Shown here piece by piece: positions 52,085-61,583 of a DNA stretch of 64,000 nucleotides. Numbering within the stretch: position 1 is the stretch's first letter; the number at the start of each line of letters is the position of its first letter. Under the pieces are notes generated by a model. That model did no database searches. It was not told where the DNA came from and saw nothing but the letters and a program-made list of their open reading frames with translations. A program made the position numbers and the translations under genes. Source of the stretch: JABCYV01 sp963696025 (GTDB taxonomy: Bacteria; Acidobacteriota; Terriglobia; Terriglobales; Acidobacteriaceae); assembly GCA_963696025.1 (NCBI GenBank), contig CAVOII010000004.1:744001-808000 (forward strand), written 5' to 3'.

Positions 52085-53404
52085 TCAACGTGGCGCAGCC
52101 TGACGGTAGAGCTTGATCTGACTCCTGACGGCATTGAGGGCGCCGAATCCCCATAGATTCGCGGGCTCGATATCGTCGTCGGTATTTGCGTCAAAGCCCT
52201 CGTCTGGCGGCACGTACTCATTGAACTGATCAATGATGAGAAAGATGGGGGCAAGCTGGCGCGCGTAAGCCATGCAAGAATCGAGCGTGGCGTAGGAATG
52301 ATCGTCGCCAAACCGAAGCGAATCGTCTGAGCAATAAGGTAGAGAGTCAGAATTGGGACAGCCCCATCCATTCTGTCCGGGTTGGGCGATCGAAGCCGTG
52401 AAGTTCTCGACTCGAGAACTTCCGTTGATATGGATTTCGTTATACGACGGGTAGTACGGGCATAAAGGATCGGTGCAGGAAGCATTGAGGCGATCACCTA
52501 CGCTCCAAAAGCCGAATTCCGGCTTGATTCGCACCGGCCCGGCGGGAGTGCCTTGAGTAGCCCACAGACGGGGCTGGCTGTCGAGAAATCCCGCCGTCAT
52601 CTTGAAGGTATATTTGCTCTCGATCTCGGGATGGTTTTTCACAAACTTTCTGATTTTAAACCACAACGGATTGTCTGCCGGGTTCGGATCTTGCGCCGCC
52701 CCGAGGAAAATCAGCATCAGAGGTTTGCCCTGGTAAATCACGTTGAGATCAGGGTACTCGCGCATGCGCGCACCGAAGTATTCGATCTCTTTTTCGAGGG
52801 CAGTTTTGCCGTCGATATCCTTGAGTAGGACGTTCTGGTCGATGCCGCCCATCATGGGAATCAATTTGAGCGGAGTTCCAAGCTTCGACCAGGCAGAATA
52901 AAGCTTGCCGGTATTGTCGCGAATGTTCTGATTTCCAGCGCGGAAAGCAGGAGTGCAGTTGGGGACGTATTTCTTGACGAACGCCTCGCTGTTGAAGATG
53001 CACGCGACGTTATTGGTGAGTTCGATCTGAGCAGCATCCAGTCCCATGGATTGCATCCAGGCGACGTGCTGCTTGATAACAGCGGGATCGGCGCTGTCGT
53101 AGCCGCCGCCCACCGCCTGCATGTCGGCTGACTGCAGCTTCGGTTTCGCAGGGGTTCCCTGAAAAGTCACGGCGTTGGGACCAAACCAAGCTTCATATTC
53201 GATAACGACGATGTGGCTGTTCTGATCGACAACCAATGGCCCGCCGGCGCTGGCGTTCGATGCGCTCGCCGACACAGGCCGTGGCGCGAATAATGTCAGC
53301 ACCACCAAGAGGATCGACATTAGGAGATAGCTTGACTTCCCTTCCAAGAAAACTGACCCGATCAACCAGCCCGGCCTGAATTTGCCAATTCGCACGTAAC
53401 CCAA
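52085..53404 (-). CDS. Secreted GH99/GH71-like (DUF5010-type) protein
   Basis: The protein (up to 439 residues) has a hydrophobic signal segment (about 27-47, ending PVSASAS) and a TIM-barrel-like body: IVVIEYEAWFGP, HVAWMQSMGLDAAQIELTNN, LNVIYQGKPLMLIFLG, and IFLIIDQFNEYVPPDEGFD near the end, which resembles a catalytic-end strand of GH99/GH71-type proteins. The start is uncertain: TTG 53404, GTG or ATG 53320 are possible and the last gives the shortest signal peptide. Substrate unknown, though glucan or mannan is plausible from context. Confidence 0.65.
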   Translation of the reverse strand: MGYVRIGKFRPGWLIGSVFLEGKSSYLLMSILLVVLTLFAPRPVSASASNASAGGPLVVDQNSHIVVIEYEAWFGPNAVTFQGTPAKPKLQSADMQAVGGGYDSADPAVIKQHVAWMQSMGLDAAQIELTNNVACIFNSEAFVKKYVPNCTPAFRAGNQNIRDNTGKLYSAWSKLGTPLKLIPMMGGIDQNVLLKDIDGKTALEKEIEYFGARMREYPDLNVIYQGKPLMLIFLGAAQDPNPADNPLWFKIRKFVKNHPEIESKYTFKMTAGFLDSQPRLWATQGTPAGPVRIKPEFGFWSVGDRLNASCTDPLCPYYPSYNEIHINGSSRVENFTASIAQPGQNGWGCPNSDSLPYCSDDSLRFGDDHSYATLDSCMAYARQLAPIFLIIDQFNEYVPPDEGFDANTDDDIEPANLWGFGALNAVRSQIKLYRQAAPR

Positions 53405-53552
53405 TTCCTTCAGCTCTTAACATGCTTCTACCGGATCACATTATCTACTATGTTTAGTACGCGGGTGCCGTAATTTACCGGCTGCACGCCGATATAAACG
53501 CTAGCCCTTTCCGGTACACTATTTCGATGCGCAATGTGGGCGTACCGAGGCG

Positions 53553-55487
53553 ATGACGAACACTACCCAGACTCCGGCCCCGAGTTCCCGCTCTGACGTC
53601 AGCCTGCTGACCGATCAGGATGTCTATCTCTTCAACGAAGGCAGCCACTATCGGATCTACGAGAAGCTTGGCGCACACATCACTACAAGCGAGGGCCAGC
53701 CAGGAACTTCCTTCGGCGTCTGGGCGCCGAATGCCCGTGAAGTATCCGTCATGGGAAGTTTCAATGCGTGGAGTCCTAACTCGCACCAGTTGCACCGTCG
53801 CGGAAATTCCGGTATCTGGGAAGGATTTGTGCCGGGAGCAAGCAAAGGTGGACTGTACAAATATCACATCGTTTCGCAGCAGCACGGATACGTCGCCGAT
53901 AAGGCTGATCCCTTCGGTTTTTTTCACGAGAAACCGCCGCGCACCGCGTCTGTTATCTGGGACTTGAGCTATGAGTGGGCCGACCGGGATTGGATGGAGA
54001 ATAGGGTTAAAAAGAATTCTCTGCAAGCGCCCATTTCAACCTATGAAGTCCACCTCGGTTCCTGGATGCGAGTTCCCGAAGAACACAACCGGCCGCTCTC
54101 CTATCGCGAAATCGCTCCGCGCCTAGCGGAATACGTGCAGCGCATGCACTTCACTCATGTCGAGCTGCTGCCGGTAATGGAGCACCCCTTTTACGGCTCT
54201 TGGGGATATCAAACGACGGGCTACTTTGCTCCTACTGCTCGCTATGGCACCCCGCAAGACTTCATGTACCTGGTGGATTACCTGCACCAGCACGGCATCG
54301 GTGTGATCCTCGACTGGGTCCCGTCGCACTTCCCTTCCGACGCCCACGGGTTGGCTTATTTCGACGGCACGCACCTCTACGAACATGCCGATTCGCGTAA
54401 GGGTTTTCATCCCGACTGGAAGACGCACATCTTCAACTACGGCCGCAACGAAGTCCGAAGTTTTCTGCACTCGAGTGGTTTGTTTTGGCTGGACAAGTAT
54501 CATGCCGACGGATTGCGCGTGGACGCAGTTGCCTCCATGCTCTACCTCGACTATTCCCGCAAGCACGGTGAGTGGCTGCCCAACCAGTTCGGTGGGCGGG
54601 AAAATCTGGAAGCCATCGATTTTCTGCGGCGCTTCAACACGGAAGCGTACAAAGAATATCCCGGTGTCCAAACCATTGCGGAAGAATCAACTGCCTGGCC
54701 CATGGTGTCGCGGCCAACCTACCTCGGCGGCCTGGGCTTTGGCTTGAAGTGGGATATGGGCTGGATGCACGATACGTTGACCTACTTCTCGCACGATCCC
54801 ATCCATCGCCGCTACCATCACAACCTGCTAACCTTCCGCATGCTGTATGGCTTCACGGAAAACTTTGTTTTGCCGTTGTCCCATGATGAAGTAGTCCACG
54901 GGAAGGGTTCCTTAATTGGCAAAATGCCCGGAGACGAATGGCAGAAGTTCGCTAATCTTCGCCTGCTGTTTGGATACATGTATGCCCAATCCGGAAAGAA
55001 GCTTCTCTTTATGGGAGACGAGTTTGGACAAGTCCGAGAGTGGGCTCACGACACCAGCCTGGAGTGGCATGTCCTGCAGTACCCGGTGCACCGAGGTGCA
55101 CAGAATTGGGTAGCGCAACTGAACCGGCTTTACGCCGAGCAACCTGCCTTGCACCAACTCGACACTGATCCGGCTGGATTTGAGTGGGTAGACTGCAACG
55201 ATACCGCGGCCAGCATCATTTCCCTGCTGCGGAAAGCGAAGTCCGCAAAAGAAACGATATTGGTCGTCTGCAACTTTACTCCTTTGCCGCGCCAGAACTA
55301 CCGGGTAGGAGTTCCGTCGGGCGGATTCTGGCGGGAACTTCTCAACAGCGACGCACAGGAGTATGGGGGCGGCGGCTGGGGAAACTTTGGAGGCGTCATG
55401 GCCGAGGCCAAGCCCACCCACGGACGTCCATACTCTGTCAGTCTGACTTTGCCGCCGTTGACCGCGCTTTTTCTGAAGGCCGAATAG
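53553..55487 (+). CDS. glgB: 1,4-alpha-glucan branching enzyme
   Basis: The 644-residue protein has an N-terminal CBM48 domain (GVWAPNAREVSVMGSFNAW), a GH13 barrel and a C-terminal all-beta domain. The catalytic residues are visible: Asp324 in GLRVDAVASM, Glu377 in TIAEESTAWP and Asp445 in LSHDEVVHG. It forms alpha-1,6 branches in glycogen. The shortened N-terminus (no extra N1 domain) is common. ATG 53553 has no strong ribosome site. Confidence 0.96.
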   Translation: MTNTTQTPAPSSRSDVSLLTDQDVYLFNEGSHYRIYEKLGAHITTSEGQPGTSFGVWAPNAREVSVMGSFNAWSPNSHQLHRRGNSGIWEGFVPGASKGGLYKYHIVSQQHGYVADKADPFGFFHEKPPRTASVIWDLSYEWADRDWMENRVKKNSLQAPISTYEVHLGSWMRVPEEHNRPLSYREIAPRLAEYVQRMHFTHVELLPVMEHPFYGSWGYQTTGYFAPTARYGTPQDFMYLVDYLHQHGIGVILDWVPSHFPSDAHGLAYFDGTHLYEHADSRKGFHPDWKTHIFNYGRNEVRSFLHSSGLFWLDKYHADGLRVDAVASMLYLDYSRKHGEWLPNQFGGRENLEAIDFLRRFNTEAYKEYPGVQTIAEESTAWPMVSRPTYLGGLGFGLKWDMGWMHDTLTYFSHDPIHRRYHHNLLTFRMLYGFTENFVLPLSHDEVVHGKGSLIGKMPGDEWQKFANLRLLFGYMYAQSGKKLLFMGDEFGQVREWAHDTSLEWHVLQYPVHRGAQNWVAQLNRLYAEQPALHQLDTDPAGFEWVDCNDTAASIISLLRKAKSAKETILVVCNFTPLPRQNYRVGVPSGGFWRELLNSDAQEYGGGGWGNFGGVMAEAKPTHGRPYSVSLTLPPLTALFLKAE

Positions 55488-55627
55488 TCGGCGTTGATGC
55501 CGATAGGTAGGCAATCCTAACTAAAGTCTCATTAGAAAGAACCCTGCAGTCGCCAAGCCGATCAGCGTCGATGCCAAGGGTGCGTAGCTGACTGACGGGG
55601 TTGCTGTCCCTTCGTTTGCTTGTATGC

Positions 55628-55981
55628 CTAATTCAGTGATTCGACGCAGTCCAGGATCTTTTCCACCGGCGCGCCTTTGGCCAGAGCGGCATCCACAAAG
55701 GGCGTCCTCTCGTCATGGGAGAGATCGTAGCCCGAGATCATGATCACGGGAATCATTGGATTACAAAGCTTTAACTTGGCCGCCAGTTCGACGCCGTTCA
55801 TCCCGGGCATTTCATAGTGCGAGATTACGGCGTCGATTTCCTGGTTGGAATGAAACACCTTGAGCGCTTGACGTCCGCTACTGGCCACGATCACTTCATA
55901 TCCGTGACTACCGAGCAGTGCCTCGTAGAGTCCACGGATTCGAGGATCGTCGTCCACGCACAAAAGCGTCAGATGTTTCAT
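55628..55981 (-). CDS. Stand-alone receiver-domain protein with substituted phospho-acceptor
   Basis: From ATG 55981 the 117-residue product is a single CheY-like domain: LLCVDDDPRIRGLYEALL with the acidic triad (10-12), AVISHYEMPGMNGVELAAKL and VIMISGYD with Ser83 at the Thr/Ser position; Lys102 is the likely conserved Lys. The residue aligned with the phosphorylated Asp is His55 (D/E normally precedes Y/L-x-MPGM). Without the Asp, standard phosphorylation is unlikely. No output domain or kinase is adjacent. It is convergent with glgB. Confidence 0.85.
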   Translation of the reverse strand: MKHLTLLCVDDDPRIRGLYEALLGSHGYEVIVASSGRQALKVFHSNQEIDAVISHYEMPGMNGVELAAKLKLCNPMIPVIMISGYDLSHDERTPFVDAALAKGAPVEKILDCVESLN

Positions 55982-56225
55982 TTGGGGGAGGGCCTGTCTT
56001 TCCAACTGCCTCGCCTGCAACAGGCGAGCAGAATTGAACTTTGCTATTGCACGTAATGCGCCAAACAAAAGAGCGAGTGCGGTAGGTTATAAGTGATCGG
56101 GCTTTACCAGCAATGGGCCACCCACACCCGCCCGGATTGTGTACCGCCCCCGGCATACAAGACTGACTCCCGGGGTCTCACGCCTGAGATGCACATGCTA
56201 GACTCGCCTTTTAAGCCTGACTCCG

Positions 56226-58550
56226 ATGCGCATCCTGACCCGTTACATCCTGAACGAAGTCATCTCTCACGCGATGATCGGGACAGGGGTGTTTACTTTC
56301 GTCCTATTCACTCGTGACCTGGGTCACATTCTGGATTTGGTCGTTCGCAACAGCGCACCCTTCTCGAGCGTGCTCGAAATCTTCCTGCTCACTGTTCCGG
56401 TGGCGCTCACCTATACCATTCCTATGGGCGTGCTCGTCGGTATTCTCATTGGCTTGAGCCGGCTGGCTGCCGACAGTGAGATTACTGCCATGCGCGCCAG
56501 CGGTGTCGGTGTCTGGACCTTTCTGCGAGTGGTATCAATTTTCGCCGTCACAGCCTGGGTCTTGGCTTTTGCCAACAGCTTGTATCTAGCCCCACTCTCG
56601 CAGGCCGCTCTGGGACGGCTGCAGGACCGGCTTAAGTCCTCACAAGTATCCTTCGAAGTCCAGCCGCGCGTGTTCTACGAAGGCTTCCCTAAGCTGGTGC
56701 TTTATGTGCAGGATGTGAAAAGCGCCTACGGGGCGGCCTTGTGGAATGGCGTTTTTATCGCGGACATCAGCAATCCTGCTGCACCCGTTATTACCGTAGC
56801 GCGCGAGGGTATCCTGGTCAGCGAAGGCCCGGACACGTTGCATCTTCACCTTACCAGCGGATCTACTCATGAGACCGATCCAGCAAATCCAGATCACTAT
56901 CAGATCTCGACGTTCCAGCAGAACGACATGCCCGTCCCGCTGCCGCAGAGCGACAGCAAGGAACAGGAGCCCACGCCAACGGCCGAGATCGGGACCTGGG
57001 ACCTGCCGCGACTAGCCAGCCAAACGAACCTGGGCACACAGCGCTGGTACCTGATCGAGTTCCATCGGCGCTTCGCTCTGCCAACTTCGTGTTTGGTGCT
57101 GGCTTTGGTCGGTATTCCGCTCGGCCTGTCTTCGAAGAAGGGCGGCAAGTCAGCGGGCTTCGTTCTCACCATCCTGCTGGTATTTGCTTACTACTCAGTT
57201 TCGCTAATCGGAGTCACGCTAGCCCGCCAGGGAAAAGTCCCTCCCGCATTGGGTGGATGGCTGGCCAACATTATTTTCTTTCTAGGCGGGGCCTTTCTGT
57301 TGTGGCGCGCAGAACGCAAACCCCTGGAAATTGGCGCTCTGCGCTGGAATCCCTTCAAAACAAAGCCGCGAGAAGCGGTCAGGATCCTGCCGCGTTTCGG
57401 CCGGCCAGAAGATGCCTTCAAGCGCGCCTCCAGCCGACGCCGCGTCTTCAGCGCTCGCTTCCCTATGATTCTGGACGACTACGTAATGCGCGACTTCGTC
57501 CTGTATCTCGCAATGATCCTGGCCACGTTCCTTGTTCTGTTGTTGGTGTTCACCCTGTTTGAGCTGTTGGGAGACATCCTCCGCAATCAGATTCCTTTAC
57601 TGATCGTAGGAGAATACCTCCTGAACGTCACACCCTTTTTCCTCTATAACTCTACCCACCTGTGCATTCTCCTCGCCGTACTCATCACTTTTGGCCTGAT
57701 GCAACGCTCCAATGAGATCACTGCAATTAAGGCTTCCGGGCTCAGCATCTACCGCGTGGTTGTTCCAGTTTTGGTGGCCACGACCCTACTGGCAACGGGC
57801 CTCTTCTTTTTCGATCAGCTCTACCTGCCCCGCGCCAACAAACGTCAGGACGCGCTGCGCAATGAGATCAAAGGAAAGCCCGCGCAAACTTATCTCAATC
57901 CGGATCGCAAGTGGATTTTCGGCCAGCACTCGACCATCTACTATTACCAGCTTTTCGATTCCGACCGGAACCAGTTCGGCAACCTCGCGGTATTTCAATT
58001 CGACCCGGTAAGTTTTCAGCTCACTCACCGCATTTACGCGGACCGTGCGCACTGGGAGGAACGGTTGCATCGATGGGTTTGCACCCAGGGATGGGAACGC
58101 AGCATGCATGGGCCGGCCATCGAGGAATACCGCACTTTCGATGTGGCTACATTTGCCGCCGTCAGCGAGCCTCCTCCCTACTTCAAGAAGGAAGTGAAGC
58201 AATCTTCGGAGATGAACTATCACGAGTTAGGGCGCTATATCCATGACCTGGAGCAGAGCGGTTTCGACGTGATAAGGCTCAAAGTACAACTTCAAGAAAA
58301 ACTGGCCTTCCCTCTGATCACGCTGGTTATGGCATTGCTGGCGATTCCGTTTGCGCTATCCACCGGAAAACGCGGGGCGGTTGCGGGCATTGCCGCGGCG
58401 GTAGGCATCGGCGTCGTGCAGATCATAGTTTCCCGGCTGTTCGAGTCCATGGGAAACGTCAATCAGTTGCCGCCTGTATTGGCGGCTTGGTCTCCAGATG
58501 TGATCTTCGCGCTGGTCGGCGGCTATCTGATTTTGCGAGTGCCGACGTAG
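56226..58550 (+). CDS. Fused LptF-LptG lipopolysaccharide export permease
   Basis: The 774-residue protein contains two complete YjgP/YjgQ permease domains. The first (about 1-385) begins MRILTRYILNEVISHAMIG with helices at 15-35, 55-80, 100-120 and 310-370. The second starts at Met414 (MILDDYVMRDFVLYLAMILATF) and repeats the layout. The LptF-like and LptG-like halves each have a periplasmic beta-jellyroll (for example WIFGQHSTIYYYQLFDSDRNQFGNLAVFQFD). Together they would form the LptB2FG inner-membrane pair that extracts LPS; the ATPase LptB is not in this window. Confidence 0.92.
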   Translation: MRILTRYILNEVISHAMIGTGVFTFVLFTRDLGHILDLVVRNSAPFSSVLEIFLLTVPVALTYTIPMGVLVGILIGLSRLAADSEITAMRASGVGVWTFLRVVSIFAVTAWVLAFANSLYLAPLSQAALGRLQDRLKSSQVSFEVQPRVFYEGFPKLVLYVQDVKSAYGAALWNGVFIADISNPAAPVITVAREGILVSEGPDTLHLHLTSGSTHETDPANPDHYQISTFQQNDMPVPLPQSDSKEQEPTPTAEIGTWDLPRLASQTNLGTQRWYLIEFHRRFALPTSCLVLALVGIPLGLSSKKGGKSAGFVLTILLVFAYYSVSLIGVTLARQGKVPPALGGWLANIIFFLGGAFLLWRAERKPLEIGALRWNPFKTKPREAVRILPRFGRPEDAFKRASSRRRVFSARFPMILDDYVMRDFVLYLAMILATFLVLLLVFTLFELLGDILRNQIPLLIVGEYLLNVTPFFLYNSTHLCILLAVLITFGLMQRSNEITAIKASGLSIYRVVVPVLVATTLLATGLFFFDQLYLPRANKRQDALRNEIKGKPAQTYLNPDRKWIFGQHSTIYYYQLFDSDRNQFGNLAVFQFDPVSFQLTHRIYADRAHWEERLHRWVCTQGWERSMHGPAIEEYRTFDVATFAAVSEPPPYFKKEVKQSSEMNYHELGRYIHDLEQSGFDVIRLKVQLQEKLAFPLITLVMALLAIPFALSTGKRGAVAGIAAAVGIGVVQIIVSRLFESMGNVNQLPPVLAAWSPDVIFALVGGYLILRVPT

Positions 58551-58567
58551 TGCTCTGTAGAGACCCC

Positions 58568-58693
58568 GAAAGACTACCTCATCCCGAACCGGCGCGGTTC
58601 GGGATGAAAGCGAGCCGAACGCGCGATTATTGCGTCGCCAAGAACGCGACGCGTCGCGCGGCTCGCCCAGATCGAACAAACTGCAAGTCTTTC
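58568..58693. repeat. Dispersed inverted-repeat element, diverged third copy
   Basis: A 126-bp unit bounded by gaaagact and agtctttc. Its interior (agcgagcc, cgattattgcgtcgcc, gcggctcgcccagatc) matches the reverse complement of the core of copies 1 and 2. It begins with an 11-bp perfect hairpin (arms catcccgaacc and ggttcgggatg, 5-base loop) absent from the other copies. It follows the LptFG fusion gene. Confidence 0.65.
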
Positions 58694-58736
58694 TCGAAAC
58701 CGAAGCGGGCGAGCTCAGACGAGGTCGCGAAAGGCC

Positions 58737-59984
58737 TCATTTTACCGCGATCGCCGAAGGCTGATTTCTAGGCTGGCCTGCGCCGTTAACCAGGATGACC
58801 GGAGAACCCGTTACACCCAACGTACCAATGGTCGAATCGAAGCTAAAGGTCGATATCGTGTTGGCTCCGAGGTTCGCGACGTATACATAATCAATTGTGC
58901 CCCCGGTGGCGCTTACAGTCGTGATTCCGGCGCGAAAGGAAATCCAGACTGGATTGGCTCCAGTGGAAATGGCGGCTGGACTGTCGGCGACCAGAACTCC
59001 TGTCCCAGTGCTGATCTTGTATTGTGAGACCTGGTTCGACCCATTGTCGACTACATAAAGGAACGTTCCCGCGGCGTCGGCTGTGATAGAGACCGGACCA
59101 AGGCCCGCTGGAAACGGAGAGCCTGCGATCGAGGTGAGGCTCCCGTCTGGCGTGGATCCAGGAGCCACCGCGCAGGTCGCAGACTGCTTATCGCAGACAG
59201 TAAACGCACTGACGTTTCCCGAACCCGAATTTGCAACATACAAAAAGCTTCCATCCGGGCTCAGCGCGAGAGCCGCCGGTGTCATGCCGACTGCATACGG
59301 CGCCAGAATCGGGGTCAGCCCGCCCGAGCTAGCGATAGAAAAAACCGAGACAGTACCGTCAAACTGGTTGGCGACGTACAAGAAGTTTCCCGAGAGACTC
59401 ACAGCTACTGCTGCTGGGCGGGTACTGTTCTGCGCCGAACCCGACGCAGTGACGAACGGCGAACCCGGCGCTGGGGTCAAGGTGGTGCCGGAAATGTTAA
59501 ATACAGAAATGGTTCCGGATTTCGGGTTGCACTGGACGCCCTGATTCGCAAGGAACAGATGTTTGCCGGCGGAATCAACCGCCAGGCCTGATGGAATAAT
59601 CCCAGCCGGAGTGCTTGTGCCCGCGGCCGTAAGCGTGCCGTTGGAATTGACGGTGTAGGCGTCGATGGTCCCTGCTGGTGGTAGGGCGCAGGCCGAGTTT
59701 GTGGGAATGTTGGGGTTGCTGTTGAGCAGAAACAGGACGTTTCCCGAAGGAGCAAGAACTATGCCCGAAGGAACTAATGGCAGCTTATCTGTGGCCACGC
59801 TGTTTCCGTTGGCCGTGAGCGCGCCGGTTCCCAGATCCACGCTAAAAGCTGAGACCGAGTTATCGCCCTGCGTGGTGACGAAAAGAGCGCCCGTCCCCGA
59901 CGCTGATGAGCTGGTCGAGCAACTTAGCAAACCCAGCACTGCGAGAGCCAGCAAGCCTGCGAAGAAGGCAAACTTCATCCCCAT
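58737..59984 (-). CDS. Lipoprotein beta-propeller (YncE/lactonase-like)
   Basis: The 415-residue protein has a lipoprotein signal (MGMKFAFFAGLLALAVLGLLSC, lipobox Cys22) and a seven-bladed propeller with repeats of the type GTGALFVTTQGDNSVSAFSVD, NFLYVANQFDGTVSVFSI and SFLYVANSGSGNVSAFTV. It is not catalytically annotated: 6-phosphogluconolactonase-like and YncE-like proteins share the fold. GAGGGAG precedes the ATG at 59984. The minus-strand gene ends just after the repeat element. Confidence 0.85.
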   Translation of the reverse strand: MGMKFAFFAGLLALAVLGLLSCSTSSSASGTGALFVTTQGDNSVSAFSVDLGTGALTANGNSVATDKLPLVPSGIVLAPSGNVLFLLNSNPNIPTNSACALPPAGTIDAYTVNSNGTLTAAGTSTPAGIIPSGLAVDSAGKHLFLANQGVQCNPKSGTISVFNISGTTLTPAPGSPFVTASGSAQNSTRPAAVAVSLSGNFLYVANQFDGTVSVFSIASSGGLTPILAPYAVGMTPAALALSPDGSFLYVANSGSGNVSAFTVCDKQSATCAVAPGSTPDGSLTSIAGSPFPAGLGPVSITADAAGTFLYVVDNGSNQVSQYKISTGTGVLVADSPAAISTGANPVWISFRAGITTVSATGGTIDYVYVANLGANTISTFSFDSTIGTLGVTGSPVILVNGAGQPRNQPSAIAVK

Positions 59985-60170
59985 TCTTTCTCCCTCTTGT
60001 TTTTGTTGAGCGTCGAGACTCTCCGGCAACACTCTTTTCAAGCCGAAGTCCATTATTACCTTCATTTGTGTATCAGGAATGGATGCGAAGAGCAAACTTC
60101 GCCGAGTGGTTGGAACCGGCATCAAGGGAGAAAGTTGCCCGGAAAATTATTCCGTGGGAGGACGAAAAGT

Positions 60171-61583
60171 TCAGTCGCGACCGGTTTGCAGAACCGGGAC
60201 TGTTGGTTGCTCTAGTGTCGTGCGAACCGTGGTGCGAGGCAGGCGTATTTCAATCATCAAGCCACCCTCCGGGCGGTTGGCCGCTTTCACGGTTCCGCCA
60301 TGCAGCCGCACCGCCCGTTCGGTGATCGCCAGACCCAAACCGACTCCGCCCGTCAGGCGTCCACGCGCATCGTCGATGCGGTAAAAAGGCCGGAACAATT
60401 TGTCCAGCGCTTCTTCCGGCACGCCAGGCCCAGAGTCAGTAACGGTAATGACCGCCTCCGGGCCATTGGGTCCTTCGGCTGACTCCAGGCGGATTTGCAC
60501 ATCCGTTCCTTCCCTGGTGTAGCGAGTTGCGTTGCGCACCACGTTTTCAATCGCGCTGTACAAAAGCATCGGAGCGCCCATCACCCAGCAATCCTCCACG
60601 ATCACGCGGTCCACTTGGCAATCGCGGCTTTGGGCCTCATAGTCAGCGTCTTGCGCGATCTCATCGAGCATTTCCGCGAGATGAATCGGGGATTTCTTCA
60701 CCGCCTCATTGCTGTCTTCCATGCGGGCAATGGTAAGCAGGCCTCCGATCAGCTCATTCAAGCGGTTTGATTCCAGATCAATGCGATCCAACGCGCTGTG
60801 TGCAGGCGGCCCGGACCGTTGTCTGGCCAGTTCCAGCGCAACATTCAGGCGAGCCAATGGAGACCGCAGTTCGTGGGAAATGTCATTCAACAGACGAGCC
60901 TGGGCGTTTACCGATTTTTCCAGACGCTCGGCCATGGCGTCGAAATCGCGCACCAGTTGAGCAATCTCGTCGCCTCCCCGCGCTGCCAATCCACCGACTC
61001 GCGCGCTCAGATCACCCGCCGCCAGCTGCCGCGTTGCGGCCCGGAGCCGAACCACGGGTGCGGTCATATAGCGTGCCAGAACGTAACAAACCAGGCCTGA
61101 GCTAATAATGGCAATCAAAATTACCAGCCAAAGCATCTGGTGCCAACCAAACCTTGGCTGCTCCAACGGCAACTGAATGACCATGACGTAGCGACGGCCG
61201 TCAGCTGCGGTCATGGACGGCCGCATGAACTGCATGGGCCCAAGCCGTCCCCAGAAGCTATCGATGGTATGGGTCTGGCCGTTCCTGACGCGCTCAATCC
61301 ATTCCGGCGGTTTGCGCCCAGTCACTTCCTGCCCCTGCTCATTAAAAAGGAACGCCCAGAGGTGATGAGAATCGCGCAGGCCTCGCAGGTAGCGCCGCGC
61401 CTCTTCCTGACCGCCGCTTTGGTAGGCTTGCACAGCTTGGTTGAGAAACTCTGTCTGTTGTGTCTCCGCCACCAGGTTTTCGCGCGGCGGACGAAGGGCC
61501 AGCGTGACGAGTATCGCCGATACTAGAAACAGGGCCAGAGCCAGCCAGTAAGATAAAAAGATTTTCAGAAATAAGCTTCTCAT
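60171..61583 (-). CDS. Sensor histidine kinase (CpxA/EnvZ-like)
   Basis: The 470-residue protein has two membrane helices (about 9-30 and 151-170) around a periplasmic sensor (31-148), a HAMP linker (171-225, RYMTAPVVRLRAATRQL), a HisKA domain with His237 in DISHELRSP, and an HATPase_c domain with N box ENVVRNATRYT, G1 DSGPGVP and G2 GGVGLGLAI. Its start overlaps the regulator stop by 4 bases. With the divergent Spy/CpxP-like gene it resembles a Cpx envelope-stress module. Confidence 0.94.
   Translation of the reverse strand: MRSLFLKIFLSYWLALALFLVSAILVTLALRPPRENLVAETQQTEFLNQAVQAYQSGGQEEARRYLRGLRDSHHLWAFLFNEQGQEVTGRKPPEWIERVRNGQTHTIDSFWGRLGPMQFMRPSMTAADGRRYVMVIQLPLEQPRFGWHQMLWLVILIAIISSGLVCYVLARYMTAPVVRLRAATRQLAAGDLSARVGGLAARGGDEIAQLVRDFDAMAERLEKSVNAQARLLNDISHELRSPLARLNVALELARQRSGPPAHSALDRIDLESNRLNELIGGLLTIARMEDSNEAVKKSPIHLAEMLDEIAQDADYEAQSRDCQVDRVIVEDCWVMGAPMLLYSAIENVVRNATRYTREGTDVQIRLESAEGPNGPEAVITVTDSGPGVPEEALDKLFRPFYRIDDARGRLTGGVGLGLAITERAVRLHGGTVKAANRPEGGLMIEIRLPRTTVRTTLEQPTVPVLQTGRD

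Noticed and set aside
58581..58607. Strong 11-bp hairpin after the LptFG gene considered as a terminator
   Set aside because: No T-run follows on either strand; it belongs to the dispersed repeat element.
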